From Robiginitomaculum sp. (GTDB taxonomy: Bacteria; Pseudomonadota; Alphaproteobacteria; Caulobacterales; Maricaulaceae), in NCBI GenBank assembly GCA_021776635.1, contig JAJFFN010000032.1, positions 1 to 64,000 of the forward strand: 64,000 nucleotides of DNA. Reading direction: 5' to 3'. Within the stretch, counting starts at the first letter, position 1; each line of letters begins with the position of its first letter. This document shows, piece by piece, positions 26,260 to 34,827 of this stretch. The position numbers and the translations under genes were made by a program. The notes below the pieces were generated by a model that worked only from the letters and a program-made list of their open reading frames with translations, was not told the origin of the DNA and ran no database searches.

Positions 26260-28062
26260 TTATTCTCCTTTTGTTTTACGTTTTCTATTTAAAATAGACA
26301 ATTCTGTTCGACGGACAGTCAGTTCAATTTTTTCCCGTCGCTTTTTTAACCGAGTATAATAATTATCAACGTCAGATTTCAGGTATTTTTCATTCAAAAC
26401 TTCATCGTATTGACTAAGTTTTCCTATGGCTAATTTTGTACGTGCAAAATCTTTCTCTATTAAAGAAATTTCAGCATCCAATAAAATCAGCAATGTCAAG
26501 TTTTTTAATACTCTTATATCATCAGGATCAAGTGCCCATAATTGTCTGGATATAGGAAAGGCCATTTCAGAACTACTTCTTGCTTGAGTAATTCTATTTA
26601 ATCTTAGATAAGTTCCAGCAACGCCCGCAAATCCTTCTACACTTCTCAATTTAATAAATTTATCATCTGGAAACTCTTGCAGTAGCCGTATATAAATTTC
26701 GGTCTGCTTGTCACGGTATATTAAACTAACACTTGGGTCCAATTTTTCTGACGTTTCCGCAAGCCAAGAATAAACATCCGCTAAATCAAGCCTTAAGCTC
26801 CCTTCGTTTGGATGTTTCTCAATTACGTTCAGAAAGACGGGGATGATTTTATTGTACAACAAAATTGCTGATTTTTCGTCGTTTGTTCTAGCAAAAAAAG
26901 TTGCTAAATTTGTCGTGGCATAAAGTTCTTCGCTATTTCCACGCAAAGATTGCGGCTCCAATACCTTTAGCTTCTTTGACATTATTAAATATTCTTCAAA
27001 ATACGGTTGAGCTTCGTTAAACTCCCTTTTCATCCAAGCGTAGTACCCAAGCCAAAAAGAACTTTGTGCATGGTCATATATTCTATTTGCATTTTTAGGG
27101 TACTTTGTTAGCAACTTTTTTGTTTCGAAATAAGCTTGGTCAAAATAATGTCTAGATTTTTCATTGTCGCCAAGATTAGAATGCAACTCCCCTAAAAAAT
27201 GATATACACGCGCTCTGCGTCCACGGGCTTCAATTTCCTTTTCTTTTATTTGAATGTTGTCGTAATAGCCTTCTGCTCGCTCACCAACTATATTTAAAGC
27301 GTCAAGCCTACCGACCGATTTCAAATTATCCTTTAAATCCGTTAGCATAAATTCGATCAACCCTTCCGCGTCGTTTCGTCTTAGCTCTGCATCTTTGCGG
27401 GCGGATAGAGCGAAACCTGTTAATGTACTCATTGCTAACACAAGGCCTAGTGCGCTGGCTGTGATAGCCATCACACGTTTACGACCCCTGTGCATATCGC
27501 GCTGTATAACTTCATCAAGGCCAACTCCGATTATACCTGACACAAGTTTGAGCACACCTAAGCGCTTGCCGTCGCCATGCGTGCGAATATCGGCGGCGAG
27601 GGGCTCTGCCTGTTCTTTGGTGAGCACCCCATCAGAACCAATATTATACCTAAGCGCCTTCGGGAAACATTCTGTTGTTTCTTGTCCAACAATATCTGAA
27701 GCAAAGGGCACACCATCTACAATGAGTGAGAAAATTTTTGCGTCGCGGTTATTGCGCTTGAACGTCAATACTTCTTGATTAACCCACTGAGACCCCGCAG
27801 CATTCGGGGAGCAAATAATAATCAGGTTTTCAGAATCTGCGAGGGCGTTTTCTATTTTTTCCCCAAGACTATTTGCCGCTGCCAACTCTTCCTTATCTCT
27901 GAAAATTGGTTTAAGGCGTTTTGGAATGATGCCTGCCTTTGTGGAGACCCCAACAAGGTTTGAAGGAATTGGATAGGCTTCCAAGCGTCTATGTAGCCAA
28001 CGTCCCCAGCGTTCATCCTTGTGGCTATAGCTAATAAAAGCCTTGTATTTATATTCCTTCAA
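26260..28062 (-). CDS. TIR domain - transmembrane - TPR protein
   Basis: 600 residues. The N-terminal TIR domain (1-130) starts YKAFISYSHKDERWGRWL and has the catalytic-type glutamate of NAD-cleaving TIRs in SQWVNQEV (Glu97). A linker with LGVLKLVSGIIGVGLDEVIQRD leads to one membrane helix (about 198-220), then a segment AEGLIEFMLTDLKDNL and TPR-like repeats (about 265-560). This is a TIR-TM-TPR design found in many alphaproteobacteria, of unknown function. The membrane helix makes it a candidate sensor-effector. It is followed one base later by the polyproline gene and is preceded by a TolB-N/TPR gene. Confidence 0.82.
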   Translation of the reverse strand: MKEYKYKAFISYSHKDERWGRWLHRRLEAYPIPSNLVGVSTKAGIIPKRLKPIFRDKEELAAANSLGEKIENALADSENLIIICSPNAAGSQWVNQEVLTFKRNNRDAKIFSLIVDGVPFASDIVGQETTECFPKALRYNIGSDGVLTKEQAEPLAADIRTHGDGKRLGVLKLVSGIIGVGLDEVIQRDMHRGRKRVMAITASALGLVLAMSTLTGFALSARKDAELRRNDAEGLIEFMLTDLKDNLKSVGRLDALNIVGERAEGYYDNIQIKEKEIEARGRRARVYHFLGELHSNLGDNEKSRHYFDQAYFETKKLLTKYPKNANRIYDHAQSSFWLGYYAWMKREFNEAQPYFEEYLIMSKKLKVLEPQSLRGNSEELYATTNLATFFARTNDEKSAILLYNKIIPVFLNVIEKHPNEGSLRLDLADVYSWLAETSEKLDPSVSLIYRDKQTEIYIRLLQEFPDDKFIKLRSVEGFAGVAGTYLRLNRITQARSSSEMAFPISRQLWALDPDDIRVLKNLTLLILLDAEISLIEKDFARTKLAIGKLSQYDEVLNEKYLKSDVDNYYTRLKKRREKIELTVRRTELSILNRKRKTKGE

Positions 28063-28183
28063 CCACCATCCCCGTGCATTTCATGCTTATTGTTGAGATT
28101 GTGGCACATAAAACCTATACGCGCAAATCATGGATTATAAGTTTTACGACTGGGTTTACTCGTCTTACGATTTATTCCTATCT

Positions 28184-30025
28184 CTATTCGCACTCAAAAT
28201 CATCATCGCCAATAGGGCGACATTGGGCAGGGAAGCCATTTTCACGCCAAAACTCGGGCAAACCGGCCTCGATTATCCAACGCTTTTGATGCATAGATTT
28301 TTTGAGGGTCTCTGGATATGGCTCCCAATAGAACGGTTGATAAGAATTTGTTTCTTTTATGGCTTCATAATTTCGGTATTGAAAGGCAGTAAATTGACTA
28401 TTTCTGCTTGTCCAATCCAGTGTATCAACACCTAGACGCGCATAGGCCGCCTCTATATTTGTGCGTTCCTTTTCAAAATCAAAGTCCGGCTCCATAAAGG
28501 AACGATAATCAAGCTCAATGAGATGGGCAGCATTGGCAGAAGAATTGCTCCGATAGACATAAGCCAACACCGCAGACGCATTGCCTGTTGCTGCATAGGC
28601 CGGCATGAAGACTGCGTCCTGGGCACGATTGCCTTTTAAACGACCTTGTTCAAACAGTTCCAATGCACGTTTGGTATCACCGCTATATAAATTAGTAACA
28701 GCCATATGGCGGCGGCACATTTCATAAGCAGGATCAATATCAAGACAGCGCAAAAAATCTTGCTCGGCCTTACCAAAATACCCCACTGAATTATATGCAA
28801 TGCCGCGCCACAAATATGCAGTGGTTTCCTTTGGATCGAGTTTTATTGCCTCATCTAAATGGGCAAACATTGTTATAAAATCATTAGGGATTTTATTTGA
28901 TTCCACATTCCCAAGTACCGCATGGGGCATGGATAGTGTGGGATTTAAGGTTATGGCTTTTTGCGAGGATTTTACTGCAAGGTCAAAATAATCTTTATCA
29001 TCTATGCTCCAAGAAGGGGCCACCGAATAAACGGCAGCAAGCCCAGCCCAAGCACGGGCAAATTCGGGGTCTGCTTCTACGGCTTGCTCAAACAATGCCA
29101 TTGTACCTTTTAGATCATTTCGCGTCAGAAATTTACTGTGCGCCTGTAGGAATAATTCATAAGCGTTCAGGTTTTGCGTGTCGGCTTTCACGGAGACAAT
29201 CGGCGTACCAGCTTCGCCGTCCTCACCGCCGTCCATAACAATGCCCAATTGACGGACAATTTCGTTGGCAATTTCGTCTTGTATGGCAAAAATGTTTTCT
29301 GCGCTTAATGTGCGGTCATAAGTCTGCGACCATAAATGTTTATCATTGCTAGCATCAATCAGTTGCGCCGTAATCCGCAAGGTTTTTCCGGATTTACGGA
29401 CGGAACCTTCTAGCACATGACGCACTTTCAACCTTTCGGCAATAGTAGGAATACCCAACGCTTCTTGCCCCTTAAATCCGAACGCAGACGTGCGCGACGC
29501 CACTTTCATACCGTCCACGCGTACCAATACGTTCAAGATTTCCTCTGCTATTCCGTCCGAGAAATATTCTTGATCTCCTGCGGGTGATAAATCTGCAAAC
29601 GGTAATACAGCAATAGAGGCATCTTCAACGCCCTCATCCACTGTCTCCTCAACCGTCACATCAGGCGCAACCGTTTTCTGCGGCATAAACCGATTGCCAA
29701 TCACGAGTGCGGCTACAAGCACAAGCCCAAACAAAATAGCAAAATCCAATTTCCGCCCGGTCTGCCCTGCTATGCTATCTCCGTCCGCCACAGCCTCCGT
29801 CCGCATAACCCCTTCGGGTGTCATTTCAAACGCCCACGCAATCAATACGGCGATAGGGAAACCAATAATGAGCGCAACAGCAAAAAAACTATCGACCCAA
29901 TCAGGCAGGTTCAGTGCAGGTGTCATGACGCTAACCACCTGCATTATTATCCATCCCACAACAGCGTACACCCCGGCTACCCGAAAGATATTACGCCGCT
30001 TTAACTCAACAAATAGAGTATTCAA
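28184..30025 (-). CDS. TolB-N-like, TPR membrane protein
   Basis: 613 residues. Two membrane helices near the start (about 15-35 and 45-67) and a third (about 95-112) are followed by a TolB-N/FlgO-like domain (135-260: SIAVLPFADLSPAGDQEYFSDGIAEEIL, ERLKVRHVLEGSVRKSGKTLRITAQLIDA) and TPR repeats to the C-terminus. Related proteins often occur as adenylate-cyclase or HTH fusions; here neither is present. It lies 121 bp upstream of the TIR gene on the same strand and so may lead the cluster. Function unknown. Confidence 0.75.
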   Translation of the reverse strand: MNTLFVELKRRNIFRVAGVYAVVGWIIMQVVSVMTPALNLPDWVDSFFAVALIIGFPIAVLIAWAFEMTPEGVMRTEAVADGDSIAGQTGRKLDFAILFGLVLVAALVIGNRFMPQKTVAPDVTVEETVDEGVEDASIAVLPFADLSPAGDQEYFSDGIAEEILNVLVRVDGMKVASRTSAFGFKGQEALGIPTIAERLKVRHVLEGSVRKSGKTLRITAQLIDASNDKHLWSQTYDRTLSAENIFAIQDEIANEIVRQLGIVMDGGEDGEAGTPIVSVKADTQNLNAYELFLQAHSKFLTRNDLKGTMALFEQAVEADPEFARAWAGLAAVYSVAPSWSIDDKDYFDLAVKSSQKAITLNPTLSMPHAVLGNVESNKIPNDFITMFAHLDEAIKLDPKETTAYLWRGIAYNSVGYFGKAEQDFLRCLDIDPAYEMCRRHMAVTNLYSGDTKRALELFEQGRLKGNRAQDAVFMPAYAATGNASAVLAYVYRSNSSANAAHLIELDYRSFMEPDFDFEKERTNIEAAYARLGVDTLDWTSRNSQFTAFQYRNYEAIKETNSYQPFYWEPYPETLKKSMHQKRWIIEAGLPEFWRENGFPAQCRPIGDDDFECE

Positions 30026-30192
30026 AGCGCGTCCCCTTTTTATTTTGTGTGCCCTAATAACATGAAGCCAAAATAATGTCTCTAACTAAAACCTATTCAA
30101 AACTATGCCCTGCAACATATGTTGGCACATGTTGTCTTTTTACGTCACTTGTGATAGTCACGGCTTACCGTCAATTATTTGGGAGGATTATG

Positions 30193-32151
30193 ATGAAACA
30201 GGTATTTGCAGCAATTATTCTATTAGTAGGGCTAAACGGATGTAATTCGCAAACAAGCCCTAGTGACAGTATAGTGCAAAAGGCGCAAGATACGAAATCC
30301 GTATCAAATATAGCCTTTGAAACCTATCCAGCTGCGCTCTTTCACGAGACCACGAGTTACCAGTTATCCAACAACGCAGGCTATGGCTTTTCTCAAGATG
30401 GCTCAAAAATATTGATGAGCTCTGACCAGACCGGAATTTTCAATGCTTACACAATGTCATTATCTGGCACCGCAACGCCCTTAACGGACTCAGATGATTT
30501 TCCTTATTATGCTCAATCGTTTTTTCCCAAAGATGATCGGGTTATTATTCAAGGCGACCAAGGCGGAAATGAATTAGACCATGTTTTTGTACGCAAATTA
30601 GATGGTGAACTCTATGACTTAACGCCCGGAAACGCGTTAAAAGCTGATTTTCTTGGATGGCATGAAGACGGAAATATTTTTTATATTACTACGAATGAAC
30701 GCGAAGCAACGTCTATGGACGTTTATGCCTATCAAGCGGATGATTATTCTCGCGACCTTATCTTTGAAAATGATAAACTTAACATTGGCTCTATCAGTCC
30801 GAATGGTGAATACTTGGCATTGGTAAAAACGCAAACTTTTGCAAATTCTAATATCTACATTGCCAATTTAAAAACCAAAAACACTACGCCTGAACTGGTA
30901 ACACAACATGAGGGTAATATTAGTTATGGTTCATATGGTTTCACCCCAGACAGTAAGCGCTTATTATTTGCAACAGACGAATTTGGAGAATTTAATCAAG
31001 GCTGGACCTATGAGCTTGCAACCAAAGAAAGCAAGGCATTGATAGAAGCGGACTGGGATGTTTCTTACATTTTCTATAGCCCAAGTGGCCGTTACCGGGT
31101 CAGTGCGGTAAATGCTGATGGGGTAACAGAGTTGGAATTATTTGATACCCAGAACAATAAGCCAATGGCACTTGAAGGTATTCCAAGCGGAGAATTATCA
31201 CAAATTCGGTTTACTGCTGATGAAAAACGGATTGCATTTGCCCTCAACACAGACACGTCACCACGGAACATATATACTACAGATTTGCAGACAGGTAATT
31301 CTGTGAAACTGACGACGGCTTTGCCAGCAGGCGTAAATGAGGAAAATTTGGTTACTGCCAGTATTGTTCGCTACCCAAGCTTTGACGGGCTAGACATTCC
31401 AGGTATTTTATACATGCCAAAACAAGCCAGCAAAGCCACACCCGCACCAGCACTCGTTTGGATACACGGCGGCCCTGGTGGCCAAAGCACTAAGGGCTAT
31501 TCAGCTACGATCCAGCATTTGGTTAATCATGGCTACACCGTTTTAGCGGCCAACAATCGAGGTTCATCCGGGTACGGCAAAACCTTCTTCCACCTAGATG
31601 ACCGCAATCACGGCGAAAAAGATCTTATGGATATTGTATATGCACGCCGCTATTTAGAGAGTTTAGACGGTATTGATAAAGACAATATTGGCGTTATCGG
31701 TGGCTCTTACGGCGGCTATTTGACCGTCGCAGCCATGACTTACCATCCAGATGTGTTTGACGTTGGTGTAGATGTTTTTGGTGTCACGAATTGGGAGAGA
31801 ACTTTAAAAAGTATACCGGCTTATTGGGGGCCAATACGTGATGCTCTCTACGATGAAATGGGTGATCCAGCAACTGATCAGGAGCGGCACAGGGCTATAT
31901 CCCCTCTATTTCACGCAGGAAAAATCACAAAACCGCTTTATGTGGTGCAAGGCGCAAATGATCCGCGCGTTTTACAAGTTGAAAGTGATGAGCTTGTGAA
32001 AGCCGTCCGCGCCAATGGCGTAGCAGTAGATTATGTTTTGTTCCCAGATGAGGGTCATGGTTTCCAGAAACGCAAAAACCGCATAACCAACTCAGACCGC
32101 ATCGTGCAGTTTTTGGATCAACATCTTAAAGTGCCGGAAGCACCAGAATAA
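30193..32151 (+). CDS. S9 family prolyl oligopeptidase-like lipoprotein
   Basis: About 652 residues from the ATG at 30193, which has GGGAGG at a good distance; the ATG at 30190 is also possible. A lipobox (LNGC) ends the signal. The N-terminal beta-propeller (about 40-400) precedes an alpha/beta hydrolase domain with WIHGGPGGQS, the nucleophile GGSYGGY, an Asp in GANDPRV and the catalytic His in DEGHGF. It cleaves short peptides, probably in the periplasm. Divergent from the TolB-N gene; the halogenase gene follows after 178 bp. Confidence 0.9.
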   Translation: MKQVFAAIILLVGLNGCNSQTSPSDSIVQKAQDTKSVSNIAFETYPAALFHETTSYQLSNNAGYGFSQDGSKILMSSDQTGIFNAYTMSLSGTATPLTDSDDFPYYAQSFFPKDDRVIIQGDQGGNELDHVFVRKLDGELYDLTPGNALKADFLGWHEDGNIFYITTNEREATSMDVYAYQADDYSRDLIFENDKLNIGSISPNGEYLALVKTQTFANSNIYIANLKTKNTTPELVTQHEGNISYGSYGFTPDSKRLLFATDEFGEFNQGWTYELATKESKALIEADWDVSYIFYSPSGRYRVSAVNADGVTELELFDTQNNKPMALEGIPSGELSQIRFTADEKRIAFALNTDTSPRNIYTTDLQTGNSVKLTTALPAGVNEENLVTASIVRYPSFDGLDIPGILYMPKQASKATPAPALVWIHGGPGGQSTKGYSATIQHLVNHGYTVLAANNRGSSGYGKTFFHLDDRNHGEKDLMDIVYARRYLESLDGIDKDNIGVIGGSYGGYLTVAAMTYHPDVFDVGVDVFGVTNWERTLKSIPAYWGPIRDALYDEMGDPATDQERHRAISPLFHAGKITKPLYVVQGANDPRVLQVESDELVKAVRANGVAVDYVLFPDEGHGFQKRKNRITNSDRIVQFLDQHLKVPEAPE

Positions 32152-32216
32152 CGTTTTTGGCCCAGTGTCTATACGCAAAACCTATAGAATTTAGCCTTCG
32201 TCAATTGCATTATAAT

Positions 32217-32243
32217 TATTGGGCGTGGCATAACAGCCCAATA
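32217..32243. other. Intergenic hairpin upstream of the halogenase gene
   Basis: TATTGGGC (32217-32224) and GCCCAATA (32236-32243) form an 8-bp perfect stem with an 11-nt loop. No T run follows, so it is not a classical terminator. It lies about 85 bp before the halogenase start and could be a leader structure or an operator. Confidence 0.4.
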
Positions 32244-32329
32244 TCAATTAAATGCAAAATTTTCTCTTTCAAAAATAGTCTTTACCTCTACATTTAGATA
32301 GTGAAATTATGATGTGACTGGGTGAATTT

Positions 32330-33958
32330 ATGAGAAAAGTGGTAATAGTTGGTGGCGGTTCGGCTGGATGGGTGGCAGCGTCATACCTTAATGGTGCGCT
32401 TAATGACCGCGGCAAAAAGAAAACCGTCGATATAACCCTCATAGAATCTCCTGACATACCGCGCATCTCTGTCGGTGAAGCGACCGTACCATCTATCCAT
32501 CATGTATTGGAAGTCATCGGAATAAATGAAAACGATTTTATGAAGGCAACGGACGCTACCTTTAAGCAATCAATAAAGTATGTAAACTGGCTTGAAAACA
32601 ATGGCTCTGGCTATCACCATCCTTTTACAAGAGCAACGCCTGGCCCAATTGACCGCACAGGGCGAACATGGATGGAGAGCATGCGGGATATTCCCTTCAT
32701 GGAAACTGTCGCGGCCCAAACGATAATTTCCGAAATTAATAGAGGCCCTAAACCTCTGGGAGAACAATCTTTTTCAGCGCCTTTAAAATACGCTTATCAT
32801 TTTGATGCACAAGATTTTGCTGATTATTTGACAACCTTTTCTACAAAGCGCGGCGTAAAGCACATTTTGGCAAATATGCTAGATGTCAATGTTGCAAAAA
32901 ATGGGTACATAAAAAGTGTTGAACTCGACAATGAACAAACAATTGAAGGTGATATATTTATTGATTGCACTGGATTTAGTGCCTTACTTATAGAAAAAGC
33001 ATTGGGGGTTCCATTTGAGGACTTCTCTCAATGGCTCATGTGCGACCAGGCAGTTGTCGCGCAGTTTTCATACGAACAATTTTTCCCAGGCGTTATCAGG
33101 CCCTATACGACCGCTACAGCACAATCGGCTGGGTGGATATGGGATACACCAACGCAAAGCCGTAGAGCTATTGGCTATGTACATTCCTCTAAATTTATTG
33201 ACGCAGATAAAGCCAGAGAAGAACTGCTTGCCTACCAAGGCGGCATTCCCGATGATTATGAGACGAGAGTTGTAAAGTTTAAAGTCGGTAAGCGACAGCA
33301 AGCCTGGGCGGGTAATTGCATTGCCATTGGTCTTTCGGGTGGGTTTATTGAGCCACTCGAATCTACTGGTATCTATCTGGCAGAATTGGCGGCAGTAACA
33401 TTGGCTGAGTTTTTCCCACATAAAGACGAAGATATGGCCGCAATGGCCTTTAGATATAACCGGATATTATCCAACCGCTATTACGAGATTTTAGACTTTA
33501 TCAATATGCATTATTGCTTAACCCGACGTACCGATAGCGAGTTTTGGAGAGCGGTTCAAAAACCAGAACATATAACGGACCGTCTGCAAGCCAAATTGGA
33601 TTTATGGCGAAGAAAAGCGCCAACACTTGCTGATTTTGATGACCAAGCATTTTACGGTTACACCTATGGTGTAGACAATTTAGATAACCCGTTGATAGAT
33701 AGCCGGCCTCCTGTTGATACTGGCGGCCTTTGGAATTATGCAAGCTATGAAGCCATTTTGTTTGGCATGGATTTTAGGGGCGAAGAATTCAAAGAAAAAC
33801 TTGGTGATGCAAGGCTAAAATCCCGCCCACTTCAAAATGTCATAAACACTATTCAACAGGCGGCGAAAACACTACCCCCCCAGCATGTATGGCTACATCA
33901 AACTTTAGATATGCCAGCTTGGGACGTTAATGAAATACCGACGGGTTGGGTTATATAG
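32330..33958 (+). CDS. Flavin-dependent (tryptophan-type) halogenase
   Basis: 542 residues. The FAD-binding motif is VVIVGGGSAGWVAASYL at the start, followed by VGEATVPSIHHVLEVIGI. The catalytic lysine position of PrnA (Lys79) is present as Lys79 in ATFKQSI, and the active-site glutamate block is FIEPLESTGIYL. The halogenase W-x-W-x-I-P motif reads W-I-W-D-T-P. A partner flavin reductase is not in the window. Similar genes beside TonB receptors (such as that of BrvH from Brevundimonas) act on indole rather than free tryptophan, so the substrate here is open. Confidence 0.88.
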   Translation: MRKVVIVGGGSAGWVAASYLNGALNDRGKKKTVDITLIESPDIPRISVGEATVPSIHHVLEVIGINENDFMKATDATFKQSIKYVNWLENNGSGYHHPFTRATPGPIDRTGRTWMESMRDIPFMETVAAQTIISEINRGPKPLGEQSFSAPLKYAYHFDAQDFADYLTTFSTKRGVKHILANMLDVNVAKNGYIKSVELDNEQTIEGDIFIDCTGFSALLIEKALGVPFEDFSQWLMCDQAVVAQFSYEQFFPGVIRPYTTATAQSAGWIWDTPTQSRRAIGYVHSSKFIDADKAREELLAYQGGIPDDYETRVVKFKVGKRQQAWAGNCIAIGLSGGFIEPLESTGIYLAELAAVTLAEFFPHKDEDMAAMAFRYNRILSNRYYEILDFINMHYCLTRRTDSEFWRAVQKPEHITDRLQAKLDLWRRKAPTLADFDDQAFYGYTYGVDNLDNPLIDSRPPVDTGGLWNYASYEAILFGMDFRGEEFKEKLGDARLKSRPLQNVINTIQQAAKTLPPQHVWLHQTLDMPAWDVNEIPTGWVI

Positions 33959-33972
33959 CTTTACTCGCGCTG

Positions 33973-34758
33973 TTATTTATAGCCGAGCAAATCACGCAGA
34001 CCAGGGCAGGCATAGTCTACTAACTTCTTTTGCATTTCTGGCAATGTTTTGGGGACTTCCTGGCCTTGCATGTTAAGGTTTTCACGTGCCGTACCACTTT
34101 GCTCACGGTCAGAACCGATTTTTATTCTTAGTTTCCAATCATCCGGTAATGCAAGTCCACTATAACCCAATAATTTGGTGAAATACGTCTTTGCTTCTAC
34201 TGTATCCAATTGTCCAAGTTGCTTTATCAATTCTTCATACCTAACAACTTTGGCGCTGGTGCCGAGCCAAGCAGCAGCATTATTTAAGAAAATTTCGTTC
34301 ATATTCGGGAACCGATTATGCACACCAAAAATCATCATATTCATAAAATCATCTATGTTTGTATTGCCGTGTTTTAAGTAATCTAAATTTCCCTGAAAAT
34401 TATCCGACAGAAAAAACCGTGTGCGCGCCAGAACCCAATCATAGGGGTCACGGATCAGTAAAACATGGTTTAAATCTTTTAAGGCCATTGCTGAACTGTC
34501 CGCAAATAACAAATGTCCCCAAGACAATTGAGGTGTCCCTGGTGCAAATGCAGTATAGTGCTGTTTAAGAGTTGGGTATTGTATAAAATCTACACCGTAT
34601 TGTTGCTCAGTAGATATAAACATCCGGAAAATATTTTTTAATAGATGACTGCCACTTTTGGGCACGCTGTTTAAAAACACATGCGTTTTAAGTTTTTCAT
34701 GATCAAACTCTGTATTTCGATCATCCAAATTATCTGGCTTAGCTATAACAACCGGCAA
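33973..34758 (-). CDS. Sulfotransferase family protein
   Basis: About 261 residues from a TTG at 34758, placed five bases after AGGAGG; an in-frame TTG at 34773 would overlap that site. The 5'-phosphosulfate loop is SVPKSGSHLLKNIF near residue 35, and the 3'-phosphate region is LIRDPYDWVLARTRFF. It transfers sulfate from PAPS to a hydroxyl or amine; the acceptor is unknown. It lies downstream of the TonB receptor on the same strand, past a strong terminator, and converges with the halogenase gene 14 bp away. Confidence 0.8.
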   Translation of the reverse strand: MPVVIAKPDNLDDRNTEFDHEKLKTHVFLNSVPKSGSHLLKNIFRMFISTEQQYGVDFIQYPTLKQHYTAFAPGTPQLSWGHLLFADSSAMALKDLNHVLLIRDPYDWVLARTRFFLSDNFQGNLDYLKHGNTNIDDFMNMMIFGVHNRFPNMNEIFLNNAAAWLGTSAKVVRYEELIKQLGQLDTVEAKTYFTKLLGYSGLALPDDWKLRIKIGSDREQSGTARENLNMQGQEVPKTLPEMQKKLVDYACPGLRDLLGYK

Positions 34759-34780
34759 AACATCCTCCTGCAAGAACGCA

Positions 34781-34811
34781 AAAAAATAGCGGGCCGAAGC
34801 CCGCTACTTTT
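34781..34811 (-). terminator. UUCG-loop terminator between TonB receptor and sulfotransferase genes
   Basis: TAGCGGGC (34787-34794) and GCCCGCTA (34799-34806) form a perfect 8-bp stem. Read on the minus strand, the loop is TTCG closed by C-G, a very stable tetraloop, and six or more T follow. It lies just past the TonB receptor stop and before the sulfotransferase start. T runs on both sides mean it could also act in the plus direction. Confidence 0.88.
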
Positions 34812-34827
34812 TCAACTGTATTGATTC

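Noticed and set aside
23985-30025. Calling the TIR cluster a Thoeris system
   Set aside because: There is no SIR2-SLOG ThsA, the TIR protein is a TM-TPR fusion, and no nuclease or other effector is seen.
34359-34568. Small frames antisense to the sulfotransferase gene
   Set aside because: No ribosome-binding site and they overlap a clear PAPS-binding protein.
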